Assembly (NCBI GenBank): GCA_002391675.1
Contig: DGFM01000038.1
Span: 1 to 63,863, forward strand
Reading direction: 5' to 3'
Origin: Cloacimonetes bacterium UBA3900
Lineage (GTDB): Bacteria; Cloacimonadota; Cloacimonadia; Cloacimonadales; Cloacimonadaceae
Length of the DNA: 63,863 nt
In this document: positions 42,453-50,409 of the stretch, in pieces
Layout of the letters: each line of letters begins with the position of its first letter
Position numbering within the stretch: position 1 is the first letter of the stretch
Program-made: the position numbers and the translations under genes
Notes under the pieces: model-generated
Seen by the model: only the letters and a program-made list of their open reading frames with translations
Told to the model about the DNA's origin: nothing
Database searches by the model: none

Positions 42453-43469
42453 ATGCCAGTAAGAAAACTATACAAATCACTTCGGGCTAAGCTGAACACC
42501 AAGCAAAGGTCAGCCTTATCTAAACTTGTCTTTTCCATCAGTGGCAAGCCCTTCGTCTATGCTCAAAACCAGGCGATCTACAAGGGCTTTCCGCAGCAGC
42601 AGCGAGGTGGTTTTATTATCTCTGCAGATTTTGAAATGGCCTGGGCTTTTCGCTACTCCAAACGTAAGGTGGATCCACTAGCCATGGCGCAACTGGAGAG
42701 AGAAAACATCCCCGAGCTGCTCAAGCTATTCGAAAGATACAATATCCCCATTACCTGGGCTACAGTTGGGCATCTGATGCTTGAGAGCTGCAAGAAAGGT
42801 GACCATGATTGGATGCAGCGGTTGCCCTATGTGGATGACCATTGGAAGTATACATCTGGAGATTGGTTTGATGCAGACCCATATACGGATTACAAAGCCG
42901 ATAACGCTTGGTACGCCCCCGATATGTTGGAGCTCATTTTACAATCCCCGGTCAAACACGAGATTGGCTGTCATACCTTTTCTCATATAGATTGTCTGGA
43001 TCGTAATTGTCCACCTCAGGTTTTGGATGACGAAATAGTTGCCTGTAAAAATGCCGCCAAGGCTTGGGATATAGAGCTTAAATCCTTCGTTTTTCCTGGG
43101 GGAACTGCGGGGAATTACCCAATCCTTAATAAACATGGCTTCCAAATATATAGAAAGAACGTTGACCACGATCTTGCCTATCCTTATCCAGATGAGTATG
43201 GTATGCTAATCACTCCAAGCACTTCTGCCTTTGGTAGAATTCATGATTGGAGCGCGGACTACTATATCTATAGGTTTAAGACCATGTTAGACAAGGCGGT
43301 TAAAACAAACACAGTGGCTCATATTTGGTTGCATCCCTCAGTGGATAAATGGACCATCGCTGAGGTGATGCCAGAAGTGCTTAGGTATGCCTCAGATTTA
43401 AGAGAAGCGGGAAAGCTCTGGATTGGAACTATGGGTGATATCGCCAACCACATCAATGGTGGTGAGTAA
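42453..43469 (+). CDS. Polysaccharide deacetylase family protein
   Basis: This is a NodB-like fold protein with FIISADFEMAWAFRYSKR in place of the usual TFDDG, EIGCHTFSHIDCLDR (HTFSH, metal-binding histidines) and KSFVFPGGTAGNYP. It resembles the cytoplasmic deacetylases of exopolysaccharide clusters. At 338 residues it is complete. The stop overlaps the start of the next gene (TAATG), so it is coupled to the asparagine-synthase homologue. Confidence 0.8.
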   Translation: MPVRKLYKSLRAKLNTKQRSALSKLVFSISGKPFVYAQNQAIYKGFPQQQRGGFIISADFEMAWAFRYSKRKVDPLAMAQLERENIPELLKLFERYNIPITWATVGHLMLESCKKGDHDWMQRLPYVDDHWKYTSGDWFDADPYTDYKADNAWYAPDMLELILQSPVKHEIGCHTFSHIDCLDRNCPPQVLDDEIVACKNAAKAWDIELKSFVFPGGTAGNYPILNKHGFQIYRKNVDHDLAYPYPDEYGMLITPSTSAFGRIHDWSADYYIYRFKTMLDKAVKTNTVAHIWLHPSVDKWTIAEVMPEVLRYASDLREAGKLWIGTMGDIANHINGGE

Positions 43470-45301
43470 TGGCTGGAATAACGGGAATCATAGCTCTAAA
43501 GCCCGATGGCTTGGTCAGGGATACATCAATCTTTGAGCGGATGATAGTCGGCATTAAGGCGGAAGTAACCCAAGAGCATAGTAGCTTCTACGATGAAAAT
43601 GTTTTTGTTTCTATTGTTTCTCAAACAAGATCAAGTCCGAAAGCCAACTTTTACCACGACCAAGAGTATGGTATCATCTGTGCCTTGGATGGATTTTGCT
43701 TTATTGACGAACAGGCGGCTGCCGGGTTCGCTCGGGATGAAAGTGTTCCCAAAGATGCGAGCACTTTAGCTAAGATAGTTCACCTGTATCGGAAGCTGGG
43801 TGAGGAAGTGTTCAGGCATCTCCGAGGTAGCTTTAACCTACTCATCTATGATGCCGAAAAACGGAGAACCATTTTGGCGAACGACAGGTTTGGTTTCTAT
43901 CCAATGTACTATGCTCAAAGTGCAGAATACTTGATCTTTTCTTCCAAGCTCAGTTCCATAATTGATTCCGGTCTCATCCAATCGCCCCAAGCAGATCTTG
44001 CCAGCATAGTGGAGCATCTATACTTTGGCTATGTAATCTCTGAGCACAGTTACATCCGGGGTGTTTGCACTTTACCCAATGCCAGTGTAATCAAGGTCGA
44101 AGACTGCCAAGTTGCCATAGATAAGTATTGGAAAATGGCATCAGAATATGGCAGGAATCCGCTTAATAAAAAGCAGAGTATTGAAGCTGTTGACCAAGGC
44201 TTAAGGGCGGCTATTTCCCGCATAGCTCAGGTGGACGAAGCACTGTTGTGCTCTATCACCGGAGGCTGGGATAGCCGTGTGGTGCTTTCCTATCTGCTGC
44301 CTCAGGCAAGAAAGCGCCTGAATTGCTATTCTTTCGGTGCCGGCGATGCGCCCGACGTCACTATTCCTCAGCTAATCAGCAGCAAAGAGTCCTTTCGCTA
44401 TCGTCCTTTCAGCTTGGACCAAACCTATCTTGATAATGACTTTATCGCTGCAGCTCAAGATACGATCAGACTTTCTTCAGGTACCAGGAACTACAAGAGG
44501 ACCCACTATCTTTATGCTCTCCGGGAGATGGGTGAATACTCTCAACATCTTATCAGTGGCATTTTTGGGGATCAGGTGTTTAAAGCTGGCAGACCTAAAG
44601 GCAATGTGGTTTTGAGCAGCGCAATATTGAACCCTCTGGAATCTAACTTTGATCTGGATTACCTGAACACGGACTTACAGTCCTTTTTGAAAGCGTTTTT
44701 GCCCGAGCATGATAGCAAAGAGCTGCTGTCCGAACTGTTAAACAGGATGGCTTCGCTAAAAGATCAATTCTCTATCTATGCCTCTGCACCTGAAAGATAT
44801 ATCGCTTTCCGTTTTGAGATAAACCTGCGTAGATACTTTGGTAACGAAGCCAGCAGCTATAACGACTATGCCTTGTGCTACTCTCCTTTTACAGATTATG
44901 ATTTTGTGAAAACCTGGCTTATTACCTTTTATGCGGGGCAGCTATACCCTTTCCAGCCGGCTACCAAAGCCATGCAAAGAAATAGTGGTACCCTCTACGC
45001 AACCTTGGTGAAACGGAACTATAAGCCCTTGATTTACTATCCAACAGCGAGAGGATATACCATGGCAGATACCCTCTCTTTCTTTGGCAGTTTCCGTATT
45101 TTGCTGGCCAGGCTGCAGAGAGAGAAAAATGCCCACAAGGATGCTTTTTCAACCAAAGATACTGTTGCTCTCTTCCAAAACATGCTGGCCCAGGAAAACA
45201 TAAAATGTAGCTTTGACATAGGCAGGTTCAAGGGAACAAATGCCTATGATGATGCTTTGTCTTTATGTTACTGGCTTGCCATCAATGGCTTGGCTAAGTG
45301 A
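43469..45301 (+). CDS. Asparagine-synthase-like protein without the glutaminase cysteine
   Basis: The two-domain layout of AsnB is kept: an N-terminal Ntn-hydrolase-like half (about 1-190, with NDRFGFYPMYYA) and a C-terminal ATP-pyrophosphatase half with the PP-loop SITGGWDSRVVLSYLL (about 265). Active AsnB begins Met-Cys-Gly-Ile; here it begins MAGITGI, so the catalytic cysteine is alanine and glutamine cannot be used as nitrogen donor. The synthetase half appears functional and would adenylate a carboxylate, with ammonia or an amine as acceptor. Similar genes occur in exopolysaccharide and lasso-peptide clusters. It probably works with the ATP-grasp gene two positions upstream. Confidence 0.82.
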   Translation: MAGITGIIALKPDGLVRDTSIFERMIVGIKAEVTQEHSSFYDENVFVSIVSQTRSSPKANFYHDQEYGIICALDGFCFIDEQAAAGFARDESVPKDASTLAKIVHLYRKLGEEVFRHLRGSFNLLIYDAEKRRTILANDRFGFYPMYYAQSAEYLIFSSKLSSIIDSGLIQSPQADLASIVEHLYFGYVISEHSYIRGVCTLPNASVIKVEDCQVAIDKYWKMASEYGRNPLNKKQSIEAVDQGLRAAISRIAQVDEALLCSITGGWDSRVVLSYLLPQARKRLNCYSFGAGDAPDVTIPQLISSKESFRYRPFSLDQTYLDNDFIAAAQDTIRLSSGTRNYKRTHYLYALREMGEYSQHLISGIFGDQVFKAGRPKGNVVLSSAILNPLESNFDLDYLNTDLQSFLKAFLPEHDSKELLSELLNRMASLKDQFSIYASAPERYIAFRFEINLRRYFGNEASSYNDYALCYSPFTDYDFVKTWLITFYAGQLYPFQPATKAMQRNSGTLYATLVKRNYKPLIYYPTARGYTMADTLSFFGSFRILLARLQREKNAHKDAFSTKDTVALFQNMLAQENIKCSFDIGRFKGTNAYDDALSLCYWLAINGLAK

Positions 45302-45332
45302 TGGTGGGTAGCAAATCGTTTAGTATTATAGT

Positions 45333-45755
45333 TCACATTCCTGTTACCTCCGTTAAAAGCCCTGCTTCAATGGCACTCTGTACGCTCCTGCAGGGCAAAT
45401 CTTGACTTTCTACCATTTCCCAGTTCAGGTCCAGAATATCAATGCCCAACGCCTTGGCTTGAGCATACATCAGTTTGATAAAGAGGTTGTGGCTGCTTCG
45501 AATAGGCTTCTCGTCTTCTGTTATGTTTGCATTATGAAGCACAACATACCGTTTCAATTCATTCACAAACTCATCTGGTACGTTTATCGAACACAAATGC
45601 TTGGTTGCTAAGCCAAGCTTCTTGTTTACTTCGGTATACCTTGGTTTTACATAACGTCTTGCGTAGACGTTGTTTGTGGATTTGTTACCATAGTATACCA
45701 GCCCGTCCATGGTCCCACTCAAACAAGGGGCACAATTCTTCATCGTTACTTTCAT
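45333..45755 (-). CDS. Hypothetical protein (140 aa), only minus-strand gene of the accessory locus
   Basis: ATG 45755 is preceded by AAAGGAG five bases upstream on the minus strand, a better start than the longer frame from 45845. The N-terminus has a CAPC pair of cysteines, then a distinctive LSGTMDGLVYYGNKSTNNVY and ARRYVKPRYTEVNKK. This recalls, loosely, the G-x-(L/V)-V-Y-Y...VRRYVKP starts of some phage or secreted structural proteins. There is no signal peptide or membrane segment. It converges on the asparagine-synthase gene. Function unknown; it may be acquired DNA. Confidence 0.6.
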   Translation of the reverse strand: MKVTMKNCAPCLSGTMDGLVYYGNKSTNNVYARRYVKPRYTEVNKKLGLATKHLCSINVPDEFVNELKRYVVLHNANITEDEKPIRSSHNLFIKLMYAQAKALGIDILDLNWEMVESQDLPCRSVQSAIEAGLLTEVTGM

Positions 45756-46207
45756 TTTTGTCTCCTTTATTGTAGTTTTTAGTATCCAGGGCTTATTGTG
45801 GCGGGTGCGAGGCTCACGAGCCCATATCGCCAGCCTCTTTCCCATCCTCCACCTTTACATCCACCCTTATTAAATTAAGGAGGAATTAAGGTGGCAAACA
45901 AGTACCTTCTACAATGTACACTGACGACCTCACTTTTGCTCTTATTTCCCCTTGAGCTGAGCTTGTTTTATACCATTTAAGCACCAGATCCTCAGCGTGT
46001 ATAACTAAATATGTATTAGATGGTTCTAATGTTTGACCAACGTGTCATATCGTGACGTAAGTGAAATGAAACAATTGTTGCTGAGCTCCCGTGAAAGGTA
46101 AAGTAGCCTGCGTCCACGCCTTAATTCCGAATGATAATCCCCAAATCCCATTTAGTTACTGCCGGGGTTAGCCTCATAACATCACAACATCACCATTAGG
46201 AGAAGCA
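45756..46207. other. Divergent intergenic region, about 450 bases
   Basis: It separates the minus-strand hypothetical gene from the plus-strand ATPase gene, so it should hold two promoters, but no canonical pair stands out. An imperfect inverted repeat CCACCCTTATTAAATTAAGG against AATTAAGGTGG lies at about 45858-45895. AGGAGA before the ATPase ATG is its ribosome-binding site. Confidence 0.4.
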
Positions 46208-47317
46208 ATGAAGAAACAAGAAAGATTTAAGCTTGCAGAAATCAGTATATATGGCTACAAGTCTATAGGCAAACCACAAACCTTGAGCTTTGGTGACGTC
46301 AATGTGCTGATTGGAGCCAATGGAGCAGGCAAGAGCAACTTGGTTTCTTTTTTTCAGATGTTGAATCACATTGCTATAGGTAGACTACAGTTGTTCATTG
46401 GCAGAAATGGCTATGCTGAATCTGTTCTCTATTATGGCCCTCAGAAAACGGAAGCATTTAGGGCAAAAGTCAGATTTGAAAAGCAAGATATGTCTATAGA
46501 GTATGAGTTTTTCTTGGGTTATTCATATCAAGGGCAAATGACCTTTATTATAGAGTCATTTAAGACTACAGGTAAGCCCTTACAGTTTTTAGGTGCGGGT
46601 CATAGAGAGAGTCTGTTAAAAGAAAAAAAGTTGCGGGCACCAAGTGCTCTACCCCTCCTCTCACTACTCAGAGGTTGCGGGGTGTTTCAATTCCACGATA
46701 CTTCAAATAACTCATCTATCAGACAGCCCGCCAACATCAACGACAATCGTTACCTGCGTTCCGATGCGGGGAATCTGGCTGCTTTTCTCTATGCCATGCG
46801 TGAATCCAAGCAGGGAAGAAGATATTTTGAGCGCATTGAATTCGTGATTCACAGGATATTGCCCCAGTTTGAATCTTTTTTCTTGGAACCTGCAGTAGAA
46901 AACCCTAATTTTGTCAAGCTTAATTGGCGTTCGAAAAAGGAAGATTACATCTTTGGGGCGCATCAGTTATCAGATGGTTCACTACGCTTTATGGCATTGG
47001 CAGCCTTACTTTTACAGTCTCCTGAAACTCTGCCCAATGTGATCGTGATTGATGAGCCAGAGCTTGGCTTGCATCCCAAGGCATTGATGGATCTGGTGGG
47101 AATGATAAAAATAGCATCTGAAAACAGCCAAGTAATCCTCAGCACCCAATCCTCATTCTTGCTGGATTTTTTTGATGTGGATGATATCATTGTGGTGGAT
47201 GTAGAACATGATTCCTCAACTTATAAAAGATTAAACACAGAAGAGCTTGCCCAGTGGATCGAAGATTATTCCTTGGCTGAGTTGTGGGAGAAAAACATAC
47301 TGGGAGGGAGGCCGTGA
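46208..47317 (+). CDS. AAA15/AAA21-type (OLD/RecF-like) ATPase, partner of a DUF4276 protein
   Basis: This is an SMC/ABC-like ATPase without membrane helices. Walker A is GANGAGKSN (about residue 37), the signature-like AHQLSDGSLRFMALAALL follows, and the D-loop/Walker B is IVIDEPELGLHPKAL, then ILSTQSSFLLD. Such stand-alone ATPases next to a TOPRIM-like partner form defence pairs (OLD-like, PARIS-like and similar systems). Here the next gene overlaps by four bases (GTGA) and is a DUF4276 protein, the usual partner. AGGAGA lies upstream. Anti-phage function is inferred from this architecture. Confidence 0.85.
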   Translation: MKKQERFKLAEISIYGYKSIGKPQTLSFGDVNVLIGANGAGKSNLVSFFQMLNHIAIGRLQLFIGRNGYAESVLYYGPQKTEAFRAKVRFEKQDMSIEYEFFLGYSYQGQMTFIIESFKTTGKPLQFLGAGHRESLLKEKKLRAPSALPLLSLLRGCGVFQFHDTSNNSSIRQPANINDNRYLRSDAGNLAAFLYAMRESKQGRRYFERIEFVIHRILPQFESFFLEPAVENPNFVKLNWRSKKEDYIFGAHQLSDGSLRFMALAALLLQSPETLPNVIVIDEPELGLHPKALMDLVGMIKIASENSQVILSTQSSFLLDFFDVDDIIVVDVEHDSSTYKRLNTEELAQWIEDYSLAELWEKNILGGRP

Positions 47318-47997
47318 CTCGTCTCCATATTTTCGCTGAGGGCCAAACTGAAAAACGGTTTGTTGAAGAGCTGCTAGTAAACCATCTTTTTGTGTTTGAG
47401 GTTTATGTACAGGTGAGCACTTTTACCACTAAATTTGATAAACAAAAAGGTAAGAAACATAAGGGAGGGATTGGCAACTACGAAAAAGTAAGACGGGAGA
47501 TAAACAATCTGCTTAGGGAAAATACCAGAGAATGCTTTAGAGTTACTACTATGATCGATCTTTATGGAATCCCTACAGATTTCCCGGGGCATCGTGAAGC
47601 TTTCTTGAAAAAAGACGCCTATGAGAAGGTGGATGCCTTGGAAAATGCGCTTGCAGCAGACATAGAGTGTAGTCGGTTTATACCTTATGTTCAGTTACAC
47701 GAGTTTGAAGCTTTACTATTTAGTGACCCAAACAAACTGAAGCACTTATACTTTGACAATGACAGACAAATAGGTGATCTGGTGGCATTGAGTGAAAAAG
47801 TGAATCCCGAGCTGATAAACGATGGTCCGCAAACGAGCCCATCGAAGCGAATCATGGCGGCTATAAGTAGTTATGATAAATGCTTTGCTGGAAGCAGTGT
47901 TGCCGGAGCGATTGGGTTAAATAAAATCAGAAACAAATGCAAGCATTTTGATGAATGGCTATGCAAACTTGAAAATCTGAATAAAGATGTACTGTAG
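47314..47997 (+). CDS. DUF4276 (predicted TOPRIM-like) protein, coupled to the ATPase
   Basis: The start has HIFAEGQTEKRFVEELLVNH, the acidic motif of the TOPRIM-like DUF4276 family. TTMIDLYGIPTDFPG, YVQLHEFEALLFSDPNKL and AIGLNKIRNKCKHFDEWL follow. The fold is predicted to bind metal and nucleic acid, probably as the nuclease half of an ATPase-nuclease pair. GTG 47314 overlaps the ATPase stop and is well spaced from GGGAGG (47302-47307); a longer frame from 47284 would start inside the ATPase gene. A clear paralogue is encoded at 49141. Confidence 0.82.
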   Translation: MTRLHIFAEGQTEKRFVEELLVNHLFVFEVYVQVSTFTTKFDKQKGKKHKGGIGNYEKVRREINNLLRENTRECFRVTTMIDLYGIPTDFPGHREAFLKKDAYEKVDALENALAADIECSRFIPYVQLHEFEALLFSDPNKLKHLYFDNDRQIGDLVALSEKVNPELINDGPQTSPSKRIMAAISSYDKCFAGSSVAGAIGLNKIRNKCKHFDEWLCKLENLNKDVL

Positions 47998-48107
47998 ACA
48001 ACGATTTAAACTCTCACGGGCTGAAGAAGTATTGGTAAACGAGTATTAGACTATACCATATAGTATCAATAGCTCTAAGATCGCTGGAAATTTAAATAAC
48101 GTCCAAC

Positions 48108-49091
48108 ATGATAGTTCTTTCTATTAGCAGCGGAAACCGCCTTGACGGAGATATATCGCCCATCGTTAAAGCCCAGAATAGGTCTTTGCAACAAACTGGG
48201 CTTGATATTGATACCTACGCTATCGTTGGTAAAGGCTTGTTAGGTTATTTGAAAAACGTTTATCCTCTGTATAAGTATTTACAGAAAAATGAGATAGACT
48301 TGATCCATGCCCACTATTCTTTGTGTGGCTTCGTGGGTTATTTTGCTACATTTTTATACAGGCTGAGTGGCAAAAAAAGGCTACCCATGGTTGTATCCCT
48401 GATGGGGAGTGATGTAAAAAGTAGTTGCTTATGGCGCGGGATTATTGCTTTTTTTGTCAAGCACTTTTGGTCTGTCACCATCGTAAAATCCGAAGATATG
48501 AAAAGGAGTTTGGGGATCAAAAGCCTCCAAGTGATCCCCAATGGAGTGGATTTGGAGCTCTTTGATCAGCGCGATAAAGGGGCATGCAGAAAGAAACTGG
48601 CTTGGGAGCAGGACGTGCCCCACATCCTATTTGGCTCTAATCCCAATAGAGACGTGAAGAACTACCCTCTGGCAAAGAGAGCGTTTGATCTTCTGCTGAA
48701 AAACAACCTACATCTCCAAGAAGCAAATTGCCAGCTTAAGTCTCTGAAGTCCGCGCCTCACGATTCCATTCCGATATATCTGAACGCCTGTGATGTGCTG
48801 CTGCTGACCTCTAAATGGGAGGGTTCGCCCAATATCATCAAAGAAGCCATGGCTTGTGGAACTCCAATCGTCTGCACCGATGTGGGTGATGTGAGATGGC
48901 TTTTGAGCGGCCTGGACGGGTGCTTTATCACTAACAATACGCCTGAAGATATTGCGCTGAAACTAAAACATGCACTCCAATATGACTCTAAAACCAAAGG
49001 TAGGGCAAGACTTCAGGAGCTCTGCTTGGATGCTAAGCTGGTAGCAGAGAGGCTGTTGGGCATTTATGAAGGTATTAGGTTTAAGTATTGA
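48108..49091 (+). CDS. GT4-family glycosyltransferase
   Basis: This is a GT-B protein of 327 residues with LIHAHYSLCGFVGYFATFLY, the conserved VIPNGVDLELF, and the donor site LLLTSKWEGSPNIIKEAMAC then GTPIVCTDVGDVRWLL. It is slightly short for the family but complete at both ends. It lies between the two DUF4276 genes, so either the defence pair was inserted into the glycan cluster or the orphan copy was split off by rearrangement. The ribosome-binding site is weak. Sugar specificity unknown. Confidence 0.85.
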   Translation: MIVLSISSGNRLDGDISPIVKAQNRSLQQTGLDIDTYAIVGKGLLGYLKNVYPLYKYLQKNEIDLIHAHYSLCGFVGYFATFLYRLSGKKRLPMVVSLMGSDVKSSCLWRGIIAFFVKHFWSVTIVKSEDMKRSLGIKSLQVIPNGVDLELFDQRDKGACRKKLAWEQDVPHILFGSNPNRDVKNYPLAKRAFDLLLKNNLHLQEANCQLKSLKSAPHDSIPIYLNACDVLLLTSKWEGSPNIIKEAMACGTPIVCTDVGDVRWLLSGLDGCFITNNTPEDIALKLKHALQYDSKTKGRARLQELCLDAKLVAERLLGIYEGIRFKY

Positions 49092-49140
49092 AAGTTGACA
49101 GTATGCATTCAATATCAGGCAGTTGTGAAAGAGAATATGA

Positions 49141-49866
49141 GTGATTGAGCTGCACATTTTAGGAGAAGGCTACACGGAGGAAGCGTTTGTCAAAGAGCTG
49201 CTCATTGGTCATCTTGCCAATTATGGGATTAAGGTAGTGGCGAGCATATTTGTTACCAAGTTTGATGAGGATACCGGGAGGCTGTACAAAGGTGGTATCA
49301 GCAACTATCAAAAGGTGAAGAGTGACATTGTGAGGCGGCTATCCTCCGATAGAAGGGATAACCTAAGGGTTAGTACCATGATAGACTTTTATGGATTGCC
49401 TGCGGATTTTCCTTCCTATTATCAGGCTTATCGAGAAGAAGACCCCTACAAAAGGGTGGAGATCTTGGAAGCTGCCTTTGCAGAAGATATAGGGGACAGC
49501 AGGTTTATCCCTTATTTGTCGCTGCATGAGTTTGAGGCCTTGATCTTTAGCGATCCAGGCAAGTTGGGGTGCGTTTACTTTAACAATGATAAACAAATAG
49601 ATGAGTTGGTGGCTTTGAGCCAAGAAGTTAGTCCCGAGCTCATCAACAATGATCCAGAAACTTGCCCCTCGAGGAGAATAAAGAAAGCCATCCGCAGCTA
49701 CAATAAACGCTTTGCAGGCAGCAGGGTGGCAAAAGCGATAGGGCTCAATAGAATCAGGAGTAGATGCAAGCATTTTGATGAATGGATTGGTATTCTCGAA
49801 GTGCTGGCAACCGCGGGCGGTTACCAGAGAGGGAGAGAGTGGAGCCAGCTACGCAGGCAGTTGTGA
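49141..49866 (+). CDS. Orphan DUF4276 protein (paralogue of the one at 47314)
   Basis: The same landmarks appear in the same order as in the first DUF4276 gene: HILGEGYTEEAFVKELLIGH, GGISNYQKV, TMIDFYGLPADFP, LSLHEFEALIFSDPGKLG and AIGLNRIRSRCKHFDEWIG. No ATPase gene is next to it. The C-terminal tail (after EVLATAGGY) is unlike its twin, and its stop codon lies in the first unit of a TTGTGAG heptamer array, so the end may have been replaced. GTG 49141 is the only suitable start. It might swap with the coupled copy in the same complex. Confidence 0.78.
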   Translation: MIELHILGEGYTEEAFVKELLIGHLANYGIKVVASIFVTKFDEDTGRLYKGGISNYQKVKSDIVRRLSSDRRDNLRVSTMIDFYGLPADFPSYYQAYREEDPYKRVEILEAAFAEDIGDSRFIPYLSLHEFEALIFSDPGKLGCVYFNNDKQIDELVALSQEVSPELINNDPETCPSRRIKKAIRSYNKRFAGSRVAKAIGLNRIRSRCKHFDEWIGILEVLATAGGYQRGREWSQLRRQL

Positions 49867-49888
49867 GTTGTGAGTGATGAGTTGTGAG
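49861..49888. repeat. Heptamer array TTGTGAG (inverted relative to 50470 and 50569)
   Basis: Four heptamers (TTGTGAG, TTGTGAG, TGATGAG, TTGTGAG) are followed by two TGACCCG heptamers (49889-49902). The array begins inside the last codons of the orphan DUF4276 gene and supplies its stop. It is the reverse complement of the CTCACAA arrays downstream, so the arrays bracket the four-helix-bundle gene. Confidence 0.9.
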
Positions 49889-49940
49889 TGACCCGTGACC
49901 CGTGCCAAAAAACCGGACTAAAAATGCTAAGGAGAACACC

Positions 49941-50051
49941 ATGGAAATTATGTCCAACAGCGGAGTCATTATCCGGTACAGTGAAGCCTTTAAACTCAAA
50001 GTAAATCATAAGATTGATATTAGGAAACATGGCAGTAATAAAGAGTTTTAG
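49941..50051 (+). pseudogene. Remnant of an IS3-family orfA transposase start
   Basis: The frame has a strong ribosome-binding site (AAGGAG, 49929-49934) and begins MEIMSNSGVIIRYSEAFKLK. R-Y-S-E-A-F-K-L-(K/Q)-V is the characteristic N-terminus of IS3/IS150-type OrfA proteins (helix-turn-helix). Homology stops after about 21 residues; the frame then runs into the start of the four-helix-bundle gene and ends after 36 codons. No orfB or terminal repeats are visible. It marks a former insertion. Confidence 0.6.
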
Positions 50052-50409
50052 AGATTTAATCGTATACAGAAAAGCATTTGAAATGGCGTGTAAGATATAT
50101 GGGATCACAAGTTCATTTCCTAAAGAAGAAAAGTACTCACTGACAGACCAGATCAGAAGATCATCAAGATCTGTGTGTGCTAATCTTGCAGAAGCATGGG
50201 CTAGAAAGTCGTACCCTAAGGCATTTGTGAATAGGCTAAGTGACGCTTTGGCTGAACAACTGGAAACAGAAGTCTGGTTGGATTTCTGTGTAAGGCATAA
50301 ATACATTGATAACGCCACATATACAACCCTGTTAGAAAACTATGATGAAGTAAGGAAAATACTCATATCTATGATAAACAAACCGGAGAATTTTAACCGT
50401 GATCACTGA
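50029..50409 (+). CDS. Four-helix-bundle protein (S23/IVP family)
   Basis: VIKSFRDLIVYRKAFEMACK, FPKEEKYSLTDQIRRSSRSV and CANLAEAWARKSYPKAFVNR are diagnostic of the four-helix-bundle family first seen inside 23S rRNA intervening sequences. The family is related to the Avd accessory protein of retroelements. The molecular role of free-standing members is unknown. ATG 50029 has AGGA close upstream; a TTG at 50014 is possible. The gene lies between inverted heptamer arrays and on top of an IS3 remnant, so it may travel as a small cassette. Its end overlaps the next gene. Confidence 0.85.
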   Translation: MAVIKSFRDLIVYRKAFEMACKIYGITSSFPKEEKYSLTDQIRRSSRSVCANLAEAWARKSYPKAFVNRLSDALAEQLETEVWLDFCVRHKYIDNATYTTLLENYDEVRKILISMINKPENFNRDH

